This document shows, piece by piece, positions 51,035-59,623 of a stretch of DNA of 64,000 nucleotides (the first letter of the stretch is position 1; every line of letters begins with the position of its first letter). Origin of the DNA: Micavibrio_A sp041655955 (GTDB taxonomy: Bacteria > Pseudomonadota > Alphaproteobacteria > Micavibrionales > Micavibrionaceae); contig JBBAEN010000002.1 of NCBI GenBank assembly GCA_041655955.1, forward strand, positions 1-64,000, given 5' to 3'. Under the pieces are notes generated by a model. The model saw only the letters and a list, made by a program, of their open reading frames with translations, had not been told where the DNA came from and did no database searches. A program made the position numbers and the translations under genes.

Positions 51035-53536
51035 ATGGCCCGCAGCAAATACAAAGTCAAACGCACCCCCAAAAGCCCGCTCGCGCGGATTTTCCCCGAT
51101 CCGGTGCAGGCTTTTATCGCGCGGCGAATCGTCGATATGGCAGGTATCGCGCTGTTTCTGGGGGGCGGTTTCATCCTGCTCGCTATCGCGTCCTATAACC
51201 GCGCCGACCCATCGCACGGGACGGCGACGTCGAACGGCGTGCAAAACTGGATGGGGCAAAGCGGCGCGAATATCGCCGATCTTTTGTTGCAGACAATCGG
51301 GCTTGGCGGCTGTGTTTTCGGTTTCGTTCTCGCCGTGTGGGGCGGCAGCCTTCTGGCCCGCAGGCCGATAGGCCCCTTATGGCTGCGTTTTTGCGCGATG
51401 GTTTTCGCGGCGCTCACGGCCTCGGCGTTTTTCGCGCGCCAGCCTTCCGGCGACTGGCTGGCCCAGCCGCATATGGGCGGCTCCGGCGGTATCAAGATCC
51501 TTCAGGCTTCCTCCGACCTTATCGGCGCGGGGAACAGCTTCGGCCTGATGGCCGGTTTTTGGGGGGCCGTGACCTTCGGCCTGCTTTGCTGCGCTTTTGC
51601 CATCGGCTGGGCGGAAATAAAATGGGTGCTGCAACTCGCCTTCAACCTCGTCATGGCCGCGGCCTATTTCCTCTATGATCGCGCCGCGGCTTTTGTGGAC
51701 TGGGTGCAGCATTATTCGGACGAATCCTACGCGCCGAAAAAGCCCAAAAAGCGCAAGCCCATCATCCCCCAGCTCGAAAGCGGCGAGGATGACGGGGAAA
51801 TCTTCCTCGAAAGCGGGGAAGAGGACGAAGAATACGAGGAAGACGGCGACGACGAAGACGAGGAAGAAGAAGGCGAAGAGGAAGAAGAGGAGGAGGAATA
51901 CGAAGAAGACGGGGACTATGAAGAGGACGAGGAATACGAGGAGGAAGATTCCCCCCGCCCCATCCGCGTCAACAAATCGAAACAGCCCGAAAAGGGCAAA
52001 GGCAAGCCCTCCCGCCAGAAAAAATTCCAGCTTTTCGACGGCGGCGAATGGGAATTGCCCGCGCTTGATTTGTTGCAGGAACCGGATGACAACCATAGCG
52101 GCGACAAGGTCGATGAAAAGGCCCTGCAAATGAATGCCGGATTGCTGCAAAACGTCCTCAAGGATTTCAACGTCAAGGGCGAGATCGTTTCGATCAATCC
52201 CGGCCCCGTCGTCACGCTTTATGAACTCGAACCCGCGCCGGGGACGAAAACATCGCGCGTCATCGGCCTGTCCGACGATATTGCGCGCTCCATGTCCGCC
52301 ATATCGGTGCGGGCCGCCGTCGTGCCGGGCCGCAACGTCATCGGGATCGAACTCCCCAACAAAATCCGCCAGACGGTTTTCCTGCGCGAATTATTCACCA
52401 CCCGCGACTACGAAAAACATACGGCGGCACTGCCGCTCGTCCTCGGCAAGGATATTGGCGGCAAGCCCATCATCGCCGACCTTGCCCGCATGCCGCACCT
52501 GCTCGTCGCGGGGACGACGGGGTCGGGGAAATCAGTCGCAGTCAACACGATGATCCTCTCGCTGCTCTACCGCCTGCCGCCCGAAAAATGCCGGTTTATC
52601 ATGATCGATCCGAAGATGCTGGAACTGTCCGTCTATGACGACATTCCGCACCTCCTCTCCCCCGTCGTGACCGAGCCGGGCAAGGCCGTCGTCGCCCTGA
52701 AATGGGTGGTGAACGAGATGGAAGAGCGCTACCGCGCCATGTCCAAGCTCGGCGTGCGCAACATTGACGGCTATAATACCCGCGTCGCCGAAGCCCGCAA
52801 AAAGGGCGAGGTGCTGATGCGCAAAGTCCAAACGGGCTTCGATCCCGAAACCGGCAAGCCGGTTTACGAGGAACAGCCGCTCGACCTCACCGACCTGCCC
52901 TATATCGTCGTCATTGTCGATGAGTTCGCCGACCTGATGCTGGTCGCCGGAAAGGACGTCGAAAGCGCCATCCAGCGCCTTGCGCAAATGGCCCGCGCCG
53001 CCGGCATCCATCTTATCATGGCGACCCAGCGCCCGTCGGTGGACGTCATCACGGGCGTCATCAAGGCGAACTTCCCGACGCGCATTTCCTTTGCCGTGAC
53101 CTCGAAGATCGATTCCCGCACCATTCTGGGCGAAGGCGGGGCGGAACAGCTTTTGGGGCAGGGCGACATGCTTTATATGGCGTCCGGCGGGCGGATCAAG
53201 CGCGTCCACGGCCCGTTCGCCTCCGACGCCGACGTCGAAAACGTCGTCGGCTTCCTGAAAAGCCAGGCCGAGCCGAGCTATATCGAAGACATCACCGAAG
53301 GCGATTTCGGCGGCGAGGACGGCGAGGGAGAGGGCAACCAGCCCTGTGACGAGCTGTATGATGAGGCGGTCGCGCTCGTCGCCCGCGAGCAAAAAGCCTC
53401 GACCAGCTTTATCCAGCGCTATTTGCAAATCGGCTATAACCGCGCCGCGCGCATCATCGAGGAGATGGAACGGCAGGGCGTCGTCAGCAAGGCCAACAAT
53501 GTCGGCAAGCGCGAGGTTCTGGTCGGCAAGCGTTAG
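51035..53536 (+). CDS. ftsK: DNA translocase FtsK
   Basis: 833 residues. Four hydrophobic segments (about 28-50, 85-105, 115-135, 170-200) anchor it. A strongly acidic linker (about 250-310, long runs of E and D) leads to the RecA-like motor: beta domain VSINPGPVVTLYELEPAPG, RNVIGIELPN, Walker A GTTGSGKSVAVN near 492, Walker B YIVVIVDEFADLM, then GIHLIMATQRPSVDVITG and the final winged-helix gamma domain (about 770-833: STSFIQRYLQIGYNRAARIIEEME) that reads KOPS sites. It pumps DNA to the septum and activates XerCD at dif. Complete. Confidence 0.96.
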   Translation: MARSKYKVKRTPKSPLARIFPDPVQAFIARRIVDMAGIALFLGGGFILLAIASYNRADPSHGTATSNGVQNWMGQSGANIADLLLQTIGLGGCVFGFVLAVWGGSLLARRPIGPLWLRFCAMVFAALTASAFFARQPSGDWLAQPHMGGSGGIKILQASSDLIGAGNSFGLMAGFWGAVTFGLLCCAFAIGWAEIKWVLQLAFNLVMAAAYFLYDRAAAFVDWVQHYSDESYAPKKPKKRKPIIPQLESGEDDGEIFLESGEEDEEYEEDGDDEDEEEEGEEEEEEEEYEEDGDYEEDEEYEEEDSPRPIRVNKSKQPEKGKGKPSRQKKFQLFDGGEWELPALDLLQEPDDNHSGDKVDEKALQMNAGLLQNVLKDFNVKGEIVSINPGPVVTLYELEPAPGTKTSRVIGLSDDIARSMSAISVRAAVVPGRNVIGIELPNKIRQTVFLRELFTTRDYEKHTAALPLVLGKDIGGKPIIADLARMPHLLVAGTTGSGKSVAVNTMILSLLYRLPPEKCRFIMIDPKMLELSVYDDIPHLLSPVVTEPGKAVVALKWVVNEMEERYRAMSKLGVRNIDGYNTRVAEARKKGEVLMRKVQTGFDPETGKPVYEEQPLDLTDLPYIVVIVDEFADLMLVAGKDVESAIQRLAQMARAAGIHLIMATQRPSVDVITGVIKANFPTRISFAVTSKIDSRTILGEGGAEQLLGQGDMLYMASGGRIKRVHGPFASDADVENVVGFLKSQAEPSYIEDITEGDFGGEDGEGEGNQPCDELYDEAVALVAREQKASTSFIQRYLQIGYNRAARIIEEMERQGVVSKANNVGKREVLVGKR

Positions 53537-53809
53537 GGGAAGCATTTAAGGGAAGGGTTTACAAGCCCCGCCCTATGGCGCAGCCTGCCGCAGCCCTTCC
53601 GGCCCCCTTCCGCCTGCCTCTTGAATTTTCCCCTCGATCATCGGCCAGAGATGGGATAGACAGAATAATCCGCGCCTTCGGGCGGCGGGTGAAGTGCGGT
53701 AAAGGGGCAGGGACGGCAAAGGGGCGGCAGGCGGGCGGCACTATCCGCGCCATGCCGCCGGAACGCGCCGTTCAAGCGGTTTTTTAACAGATTGCAAGGT
53801 CTTTTCATT
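53537..53809. other. Intergenic region between ftsK and rnd
   Basis: 273 bp, same-strand neighbours. No small gene, terminator or repeat stands out. Presumably holds the rnd-kdsD-lpt operon promoter. Confidence 0.4.
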
Positions 53810-54421
53810 ATGTCTATTACACTTCACAAGGGTGATATTCCTGCCACGCTCGATTTCGGCGGCTCCGTCGCGGTCGATACGGAAACGATGGGGCTAAACC
53901 CCGCCCGCGACCGTTTGTGCGTCGTCCAGCTTTCGGGCGGCGACGGCAACGCCCATCTGGTGCAGCTCGCGGCGGGCGAATATGCCGCGCCGAATTTGCG
54001 CGCCCTGCTCGGCAATAAGGACGTCTTGAAAATCTTCCATTTCGCACGGTTCGACATTGCGGCGATCAAGGCTTACCTTGATGTGGACTGCACGCCGGTT
54101 TACTGCACCAAGATCGCCTCGCGCCTCTCGCGCACCTATACGGACAGGCATTCGCTCAAAGAGCTTTGCCGCGACATTGCCGGTATCGAGATCAGCAAGC
54201 AGCAGCAAAGCTCCGACTGGGGCGCGGACGAACTCAGCACCGAACAGCTCGCCTATGCCGCGAGCGACGTTCTCTATCTGCACAAAATCAAAGCGCATCT
54301 CGATGCCATGCTGGCCCGCGAGGGCCGCGCGGAGCTTGCACAAAAGCTCTTTGATTTCCTGCCCGTGCGCGCCGCTCTCGACCTTGAAGGATGGAATGAT
54401 GTCGATATTTTCTCCCATTAA
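53810..54421 (+). CDS. rnd: RNase D-type 3'-5' exonuclease (short form)
   Basis: 203 residues from the ATG at 53810; an upstream TTG at 53792 is less likely. The DEDDy exonuclease motifs are in order: VAVDTETMGL (D, E), FHFARFDIAAI (D) and QLAYAASDVLYL (Y, D). The HRDC domain of longer RNase D proteins is absent, as in many alphaproteobacterial homologues at this locus. It trims tRNA or other RNA 3' ends. It overlaps the kdsD start by 23 bp. Confidence 0.9.
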   Translation: MSITLHKGDIPATLDFGGSVAVDTETMGLNPARDRLCVVQLSGGDGNAHLVQLAAGEYAAPNLRALLGNKDVLKIFHFARFDIAAIKAYLDVDCTPVYCTKIASRLSRTYTDRHSLKELCRDIAGIEISKQQQSSDWGADELSTEQLAYAASDVLYLHKIKAHLDAMLAREGRAELAQKLFDFLPVRAALDLEGWNDVDIFSH

Positions 54422-55412
54422 AAACATGATAAACGCGCCGGACGGCGATCTGGCGACGGGCCGCCGCGCGATTGTCACGGAAATGCAGGGATTGCAGCAA
54501 CTGGCCGATTCCCTTGACGAAAATTTCTCAAAGGCGATCGACGCCATCCACGCCATGAAGACCGAACGCCGCGCGCGGCTTATCGTCGCCGGGATCGGCA
54601 AGTCCGGCCATGTCGGCAAGAAGCTGACCGCGACGCTCGCCTCCACCGGAACGCCCTCGCATTTCGTCCATCCGGGCGAGGCCAGCCACGGCGATCTCGG
54701 CATGATCATGGAAGGCGACATCGTCCTGATGCTTTCCTATTCCGGCGAGAATGCGGAGCTTTCGGATCTCATCCATTACACGCGCCGCTTCGGCATTCCG
54801 CTGATTGCGATTACCAGCAAGCCGGAAAGCACGCTCGCGCAACATGCGGACATCCTCCTGCTCCTGCCGCGCGCGCCCGAAGCCTGCCCGAACGGGCTGG
54901 CCCCCACCACATCGACGACGATGATGATGGCGCTTGGCGACGCCATCGCCATCGCGCTGCTGGAACGGATGGGGCTGACGCCCGAAGATTTCCGCGTCTT
55001 CCATCCGGGCGGCAAGCTCGGCCAGAAACTCCTCACCGTCGCCGACGTGATGCATCCGGTCACAAGCCTTCCGGTTCTGGGCGAAGAAGCCACGATGGAC
55101 AAGGTTATCGTCGAGCTGGCGGAGAAAAACCTTGGCTGCGTCCTCATTATGAACGGCGAAAAACTGCTCGGCATCGTCACGGACGGCGACTTAAAGCGCC
55201 ATATGAGCCCCGATTTGCTGCAAAAACAGGCGGGCGCCATCATGACGGGCGCGCCCAAATCCATCACGGACAAGGCGCTGGCCGTCGAGGCGCTCAACAT
55301 CATGACCAAAACGCCGGGCCAGTATATTACCAGCCTTGTCGTCATGGATGAGGCGGGGGCGCTCAAGGGCCTTATCCGCCTTCAGGACTGCCTCCAGCGC
55401 GGCATTGCCTGA
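54399..55412 (+). CDS. kdsD: Arabinose-5-phosphate isomerase KdsD
   Basis: 337 residues from the ATG at 54399, chosen because AAGGA lies 8 nt upstream; this overlaps rnd. An SIS domain (about 40-190) has VAGIGKSGHVGKKLTATLASTGTPS (outline), HPGEASHGDLGMI and LMLSYSGENAEL; PTTSTTMMMALGDAIA and FHPGGKLGQKLL follow; then two CBS domains (about 205-337) with MHPVTSLPVLGEEATMD, VTDGDLKRHM and MTKTPGQYITSL. It makes arabinose-5-P, the precursor of Kdo for LPS. It fits before lptCAB. Confidence 0.94.
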   Translation: MSIFSPIKNMINAPDGDLATGRRAIVTEMQGLQQLADSLDENFSKAIDAIHAMKTERRARLIVAGIGKSGHVGKKLTATLASTGTPSHFVHPGEASHGDLGMIMEGDIVLMLSYSGENAELSDLIHYTRRFGIPLIAITSKPESTLAQHADILLLLPRAPEACPNGLAPTTSTTMMMALGDAIAIALLERMGLTPEDFRVFHPGGKLGQKLLTVADVMHPVTSLPVLGEEATMDKVIVELAEKNLGCVLIMNGEKLLGIVTDGDLKRHMSPDLLQKQAGAIMTGAPKSITDKALAVEALNIMTKTPGQYITSLVVMDEAGALKGLIRLQDCLQRGIA

Positions 55413-55439
55413 TCTCCCTGTTTCGGGGTACAAATCCCT

Positions 55440-56138
55440 ATGGACGATCAGGACTCCTTACGGGCGGCAAGGCCGCAAGAAAGGCTCTCGCGCATTTCCC
55501 CGAACGGGCTGCGCGACGTCAGGGTCAACCGCGCCTATTCCACTTTTATCCGCTCCATGCGCTTCGCCCTGCCGCTCGCGGCGCTCGCCCTTACCGTGGT
55601 CGTCATCACATGGGACGATGCGGGGCGCAATGCGGAGCCGCTCAAGAAAAACGACGTGCTGCCGGCCTCCGCCACGATCGAAAACGAATTGATGAAACCC
55701 GTCTTCAACAGTGTCGATAACCGGAACAGGCCCTATGTCATCACCGCCGATCGCGCCACGCAAAGCCGCAACAATCCGGACATTATCGAACTGGATCATC
55801 CCGTTGCGGAAATGCGGATGGAAGGCGGCGCGAAAATAGACGGCGACGCGAAGAACGGGCTGTACGCGCAAAAGGAGCAAAAGCTCAATCTTCAAGGCGA
55901 CGTGGAGATCCGCCACACGGACGGCTTTATATTGAAGACGGAAGAATTACGCATCGATCTCGACACGCAAAAAACCTATTCGGGCCGCGATGTCCGCGTG
56001 GAGGGGCCGGACGGCGCCATCGACGCCACGGGGCTTGAAGGCGACGTTCAGGGGGAAACCCTCGTCTTTACCGGCCCTGCAAAGGTCATTTTCTATACCA
56101 ACAAAAATTCTTCTTCCCCGAAAGAGAGCCTGGAGTGA
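55440..56138 (+). CDS. lptC: LPS export protein LptC
   Basis: 232 residues. A cytoplasmic N-terminus (about 45 residues) precedes one anchor helix (FALPLAALALTVVVITW), then a periplasmic LptC fold with beta strands: NRPYVITADRATQSRNNPDIIELDHPVAEMRM (outline), GDAKNGLYAQKEQKLNLQGDVEIRHTDGFILKTEELRIDL, ending in LVFTGPAKVIF. It bridges LptBFG to LptA in the periplasm. It starts 27 bp after kdsD and overlaps lptA by 4 bp. Confidence 0.9.
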   Translation: MDDQDSLRAARPQERLSRISPNGLRDVRVNRAYSTFIRSMRFALPLAALALTVVVITWDDAGRNAEPLKKNDVLPASATIENELMKPVFNSVDNRNRPYVITADRATQSRNNPDIIELDHPVAEMRMEGGAKIDGDAKNGLYAQKEQKLNLQGDVEIRHTDGFILKTEELRIDLDTQKTYSGRDVRVEGPDGAIDATGLEGDVQGETLVFTGPAKVIFYTNKNSSSPKESLE

Positions 56139-57760
56139 CAGCGACAATGACAACCGCAACAGGAAAGACCCGCCCCATGATCATGATCCGGCTCTTCCGC
56201 CCTATGATCCGGTTCATGCCCCGGTTCGCGCCCATATTCATATCCCGGTCGGCGCGGCGCCCCTTGGCCGGTGCGGCGCTTCATGCAGCCCTTCATACGG
56301 CACTTCATATGATGCCTCGTACGATGCTTCATACGGCGCATCGCCCCGCGCCCTTGTCCATGGCCTCCTCCCCGCCGCGCCTCTTCTCCGGCCTTCCGGC
56401 AAGCCGCACAGCCGCCGCCGCCCTCGCTTTCGCCGCTGCGCTGATGGTGGCTGCCGCCCCCGCACAGGCGCAAATCGCGGGCAATCAGGAAGAGCCGATT
56501 GAAATCACCGCAACCGGAACGGTCGAATGGCTGCGCGGCAAACAGCAATATGTCGCGCGCCGCGATGTTATCGTCACGCAAGGCACGATGCAGCTTTACA
56601 CCGATCTCCTCACCGCCGATTACCGTGAGGGCGCGGCCTCCTCCACCGAAATCTGGCAGCTCACCGCCGAGGGCAATGTGCAGGTCAAGGATCAAAGCCA
56701 CACGGCCTATGGCGATCACGGCGTCTATGACGTAGAGAGCGGCGTCGCGACCTTGACGGGCGATAATTTGCGCCTTGTGTCGCCGGATCAGACCGTGACC
56801 GCCCGCGACAAGATGGAATATTTCGCCAATGAACGCAAAGCCCGCGCCATCGGCAACGCCGTCGTCACGCGCCCGAACGACACGATCCGCGCCGATACGA
56901 TCACGGCCTTTTTCAAGGCGGATAGCGGCGGCACGCTCCCGAACCGAAGCGGCGGAGGTGGCAGCGGCGTCGGTAGCAACAGCCGAGGCGGCAGCAGCGG
57001 CGGTGCCGATAGCGGCAATCTCAACCGGCTCGAAGCCGTGGGCAAGGTCGTTATTACGACGCCTTCGGAAAAACTTTACGGCGACCGCGCGGTCTATAAG
57101 GCCGATACGAACATGGCCGAGATGACCGGCAATGTCCGCGTCGAACGCGGGCCGAACGTGCTGGAAGGCGTGCGCGCCGAAGTCGACCTGAACACCAATA
57201 TCAGCAAGATGTTCGGCTCCGGCGGCGAAGGCGGGCGGGTGCGCGGGGTCTTCTTCCCCGGTTCGGAAAGCAAGGACGGCGCAAAAAAACCGGCAAAGCC
57301 TGACGCCGCCGCCCCGGAGGCCACCGCCAATCCGCCCGCGCCGCAAAGCCTTCTCCCCCCGTCCGCCGCGCCCGGCCCGTCTGCCCCGCACGCAGCGCCG
57401 CCCACAGCGCCGGACGGCATGCCAAGCGCCGCACCTTCCGCCATATCCGCCGCTGCACCCGCCGCACCTGCCGCGTCTTCGGCCCCCTCGGCGGGGCTTG
57501 CGGTTGCCGCGCCCGCTTCGCGCCCTGCTGCCCCTGCCCTCTCTGCCCCGTCCACCCCGCCCGCTACGGATGCAGCAATACCGGAAACGGGCGCCGCCCT
57601 TTTGGCGAAGCCCCCCGCGCCGCTCCCCCTGCACACCGGCCAAGCTCCTGAAATACAGGAAGAATCCGCCTCCCCCGCAGGCCCCGCCACGGGGGCCGCA
57701 AATTCGCCTTTACCCCCCGATACGGCCCCTGCTAGGGTTAGCCCGCATATGGAATTTTAA
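56135..57760 (+). CDS. lptA: LPS transport periplasmic protein LptA, unusually long
   Basis: 541 residues instead of about 180-250. The first 75 residues are M/H/R-rich with short HAALHTALH-like repeats; an internal ATG (residue 76, MASSPPRLF) begins a normal signal peptide ending near residue 112 (AQAQ), so the true start may be there. The OstA fold follows (about 118-365): TGTVEWLRGKQQYVARRDVIVTQGTMQLYTDLLTADY (outline), YDVESGVATLTGDNLRL, RADTITAFF, YKADTNMAEMTGNVRVERG. A Gly/Ser loop (about 268-292) interrupts it, and a P/A-rich 155-residue tail follows RVRGVFFPGS. It polymerises between LptC and LptD. Confidence 0.85.
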   Translation: MTATMTTATGKTRPMIMIRLFRPMIRFMPRFAPIFISRSARRPLAGAALHAALHTALHMMPRTMLHTAHRPAPLSMASSPPRLFSGLPASRTAAAALAFAAALMVAAAPAQAQIAGNQEEPIEITATGTVEWLRGKQQYVARRDVIVTQGTMQLYTDLLTADYREGAASSTEIWQLTAEGNVQVKDQSHTAYGDHGVYDVESGVATLTGDNLRLVSPDQTVTARDKMEYFANERKARAIGNAVVTRPNDTIRADTITAFFKADSGGTLPNRSGGGGSGVGSNSRGGSSGGADSGNLNRLEAVGKVVITTPSEKLYGDRAVYKADTNMAEMTGNVRVERGPNVLEGVRAEVDLNTNISKMFGSGGEGGRVRGVFFPGSESKDGAKKPAKPDAAAPEATANPPAPQSLLPPSAAPGPSAPHAAPPTAPDGMPSAAPSAISAAAPAAPAASSAPSAGLAVAAPASRPAAPALSAPSTPPATDAAIPETGAALLAKPPAPLPLHTGQAPEIQEESASPAGPATGAANSPLPPDTAPARVSPHMEF

Positions 57761-57762
57761 GG

Positions 57763-58518
57763 ATGAGCCGCATTGTGCCGCGTTTGAAAGAAGTCCCCAA
57801 AGGCCTGACCGCAAGGCATCTGGCAAAAAGTTATAAAAAGCGGCCCGTCCTGCGCGACGTGAGCATGACCGTCCGCCGCGGCGAAGCGGTCGCCCTGCTC
57901 GGCCCGAACGGCGCGGGAAAAACCACATCCTTTTACATCATGACCGGCCTTATCCCCGCCGATGCGGGGGAGATTACGCTGGACGGGCAGGACATTACGA
58001 CCCTGCCCATGTACCGCCGCGCGCGGCTCGGAATCGGCTATCTGCCGCAGGAAAGCTCCATCTTCCGCGGCCTCAATGTCGAGGATAATATCCGCGCCGT
58101 GTTGCAGGCGCAGGAATTAAACACCGAGGATCAGGAAGCGCTTCTGGAAGAGCTGCTTTCGGAATTCCACATCTCGCACCTGCGCCGCACGCCGTCCGTC
58201 GCGCTTTCGGGCGGGGAGCGCCGCCGCGTCGAAATCGCCCGCGCCCTCGCCTGCCGCCCCGATTTCATCCTGCTCGACGAACCGCTCGCCGGGATCGACC
58301 CCATCGCCGTCGGTGAAATCAGGAACCTTATCCGCTATCTCAAAACGCGCGGCATCGGCGTGCTGATCACCGATCACAATGTCCGCGACTGTCTTGAAAT
58401 CGTGGATAGAGCCTATATCCTCCATGACGGCAAAGTCCTGATGGAAGGCACCCCCGACCAGATCGTCGCCAACGACGAGGTGCGCAAAGTTTATTTGGGC
58501 GAAGGTTTCGCGCGGTAG
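57763..58518 (+). CDS. lptB: LPS export ABC transporter ATP-binding protein LptB
   Basis: 251 residues. Walker A GPNGAGKTTSFYIMTG, Q-loop GYLPQESSIFRGL, signature LSGGERRRVEIARAL, Walker B with catalytic Glu ILLDEPLAGIDP, H-loop VLITDHNV. The N-terminal SYKKRPVLRDVSM and the last residues VYLGEGF are typical of LptB. It powers LptFG. It lies 2 bp after lptA in the kdsD-lptC-lptA-lptB operon. Confidence 0.96.
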   Translation: MSRIVPRLKEVPKGLTARHLAKSYKKRPVLRDVSMTVRRGEAVALLGPNGAGKTTSFYIMTGLIPADAGEITLDGQDITTLPMYRRARLGIGYLPQESSIFRGLNVEDNIRAVLQAQELNTEDQEALLEELLSEFHISHLRRTPSVALSGGERRRVEIARALACRPDFILLDEPLAGIDPIAVGEIRNLIRYLKTRGIGVLITDHNVRDCLEIVDRAYILHDGKVLMEGTPDQIVANDEVRKVYLGEGFAR

Positions 58519-58567
58519 TAAAGCCGGATACCGGATATAAGACAGGCTTGCATAAGAGGCATCCCCT

Positions 58568-59290
58568 TCAACGGGCGATCAGAACTACGGAATATTGAAA
58601 CCACGGAACACCGCTGGTTATCCTTTGGAAACACATGGCCCTTTTCCCGTGTAAGGCCGGTTCCTCATCCCCTAAAATAGCAGAGGACACATACTGCCCG
58701 TTCCAGCCTATACCGGAAACATTGTCTACGGGCGGCGCGCCGGAAGGGTTTTGCACGCCCAGCAGATCGTTGATTTTCATACAGACTTCCTTACGGATCT
58801 CGTGCGCAGAAAACAGCAATTCCAGCTCTTCCGTTCCCACGCCCTCAACCTTGAATTGATGCGCCGCCCAATGCCCCGCCTGTGGCGTTGGTTCCGCCAC
58901 CTCAAGCTCAATCACGGCATTCGCGGAAACAGCCGCCGCCTGTACACCGCCGCCCGAAGGATCGAAAACGCGGCAAGAGGCGGCGGTGCAATGAGGATTC
59001 GGCTTATTCATGGAATTGCCCGCACTATTTATAAAAACCGGCGTTTGAAAATCAGGCTCCGTATCCCCGGCCCCGCTAATTCTCATTTTCTGGATGGCCT
59101 GTTTCACGGCATCGCCATAGGCAATGATTTCAGCGGCGGCAAGACGGGCCTGCGCGTCGCTCATGGTACGGGTCGCAGCGCCCGTTCCGCCCTCCCGCAC
59201 CATCGTGTAGGACAGAGCGGCGAACAGGGCGACGGCGATCAGTATCCAGACAAGGACGCCGCCGCCTTCGGAAAAATATGATGAATTCAT
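58568..59290 (-). CDS. Pilin-like protein, paralogue 2
   Basis: 240 residues from the ATG at 59290 with GGAGGG about 10 nt upstream. One hydrophobic helix (VLVWILIAVALFAALSYTM) and REGGTGAATRTMSDAQARL onward are nearly identical to the gene at 46544-47260, up to about residue 62. The rest differs in sequence, but a KEVCMKINDLLGVQNPSG segment near 165 matches the other's ICLKINDMLGVDNPDG. It sits on the opposite strand inside the lptB-rpoN interval. A structured leader RNA and a terminator precede it. Probably a membrane-anchored pseudopilin-like protein. Confidence 0.68.
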   Translation of the reverse strand: MNSSYFSEGGGVLVWILIAVALFAALSYTMVREGGTGAATRTMSDAQARLAAAEIIAYGDAVKQAIQKMRISGAGDTEPDFQTPVFINSAGNSMNKPNPHCTAASCRVFDPSGGGVQAAAVSANAVIELEVAEPTPQAGHWAAHQFKVEGVGTEELELLFSAHEIRKEVCMKINDLLGVQNPSGAPPVDNVSGIGWNGQYVSSAILGDEEPALHGKRAMCFQRITSGVPWFQYSVVLIAR

Positions 59291-59311
59291 GGTTGTTCTT
59301 CCCTCCAAGCG

Positions 59312-59348
59312 AAAGAAAAATCGCCGAAGGCCGTAAGGCCTCTGGCGA
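59312..59348 (-). terminator. Intrinsic terminator in the leader of pilin-like paralogue 2
   Basis: On the minus strand TCGCC and GGCGA (59344-59348 with 59321-59325), with inner AGGCC/GGCCT and a TTAC loop, are followed by TTTTTCTTT (59312-59320). It lies between the structured RNA and the Shine-Dalgarno of the pilin-like gene, so it could be an attenuator or the end of a stand-alone RNA. Confidence 0.65.
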
Positions 59349-59552
59349 CTGGGAGTTCAGAACCATTACAAGAGAAATGGTACGACGGCCTTTAGACCGA
59401 AGCCCTGGACATACACCGCCGTCTCCCAGCCCGAAGGACTGAGGACGGCATCTTTGATGCGCTTCATGCCGAACGAAAAACGCATCAATGCGGTTGATGC
59501 CAACCGCTCTTGTAAGGGGTTCTGACACCCCGAAGCGGCAACATGCCGCTTC
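59349..59552 (-). ncRNA. Structured leader RNA, copy 2 (candidate switch)
   Basis: On the minus strand: a GAAGCGGC/GCCGCTTC hairpin (59532-59552), a closing stem of 7+9 bp with a bulge (59507-59524 with 59358-59374), and inside it CGGTTG/CAACCG, TTGATGCG/CGCATCAA and GCCGTC...GACGGC hairpins, the last with a TTCG loop, then GTATGTCCAG, a TTCG hairpin and TAAAGGCC. CTGGGAG inside (plus 59423-59429) can pair with CTCCCAG just after the stem (plus 59349-59355). The same plan occurs in copy 1 with different, compensating stem bases. The interior is about 30 nt longer than in copy 1. Confidence 0.6.
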
Positions 59553-59623
59553 ACCGGTCATGCTAAAGGCTTTTCCTGTTCTTTACAAGCCTTCCCCATG
59601 GTACAATTCTTGCAAGGAAAACC

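Noticed and set aside
56093..57643. A 516-codon minus-strand frame across lptA
   Set aside because: Gly/Arg-rich translation antisense to lptA, without any recognisable motif; lptA has a full OstA domain.
47489..59552. Known c-di-GMP, cobalamin or fluoride riboswitch as identity of the two leader RNAs
   Set aside because: The conserved cores I know for those classes are not found; the shared elements here (GGGG-AGAA-CCCC, TTCG hairpin, TAAAGGCC, CTCCC) do not fit them. A c4-like relation is left open only as a hypothesis.
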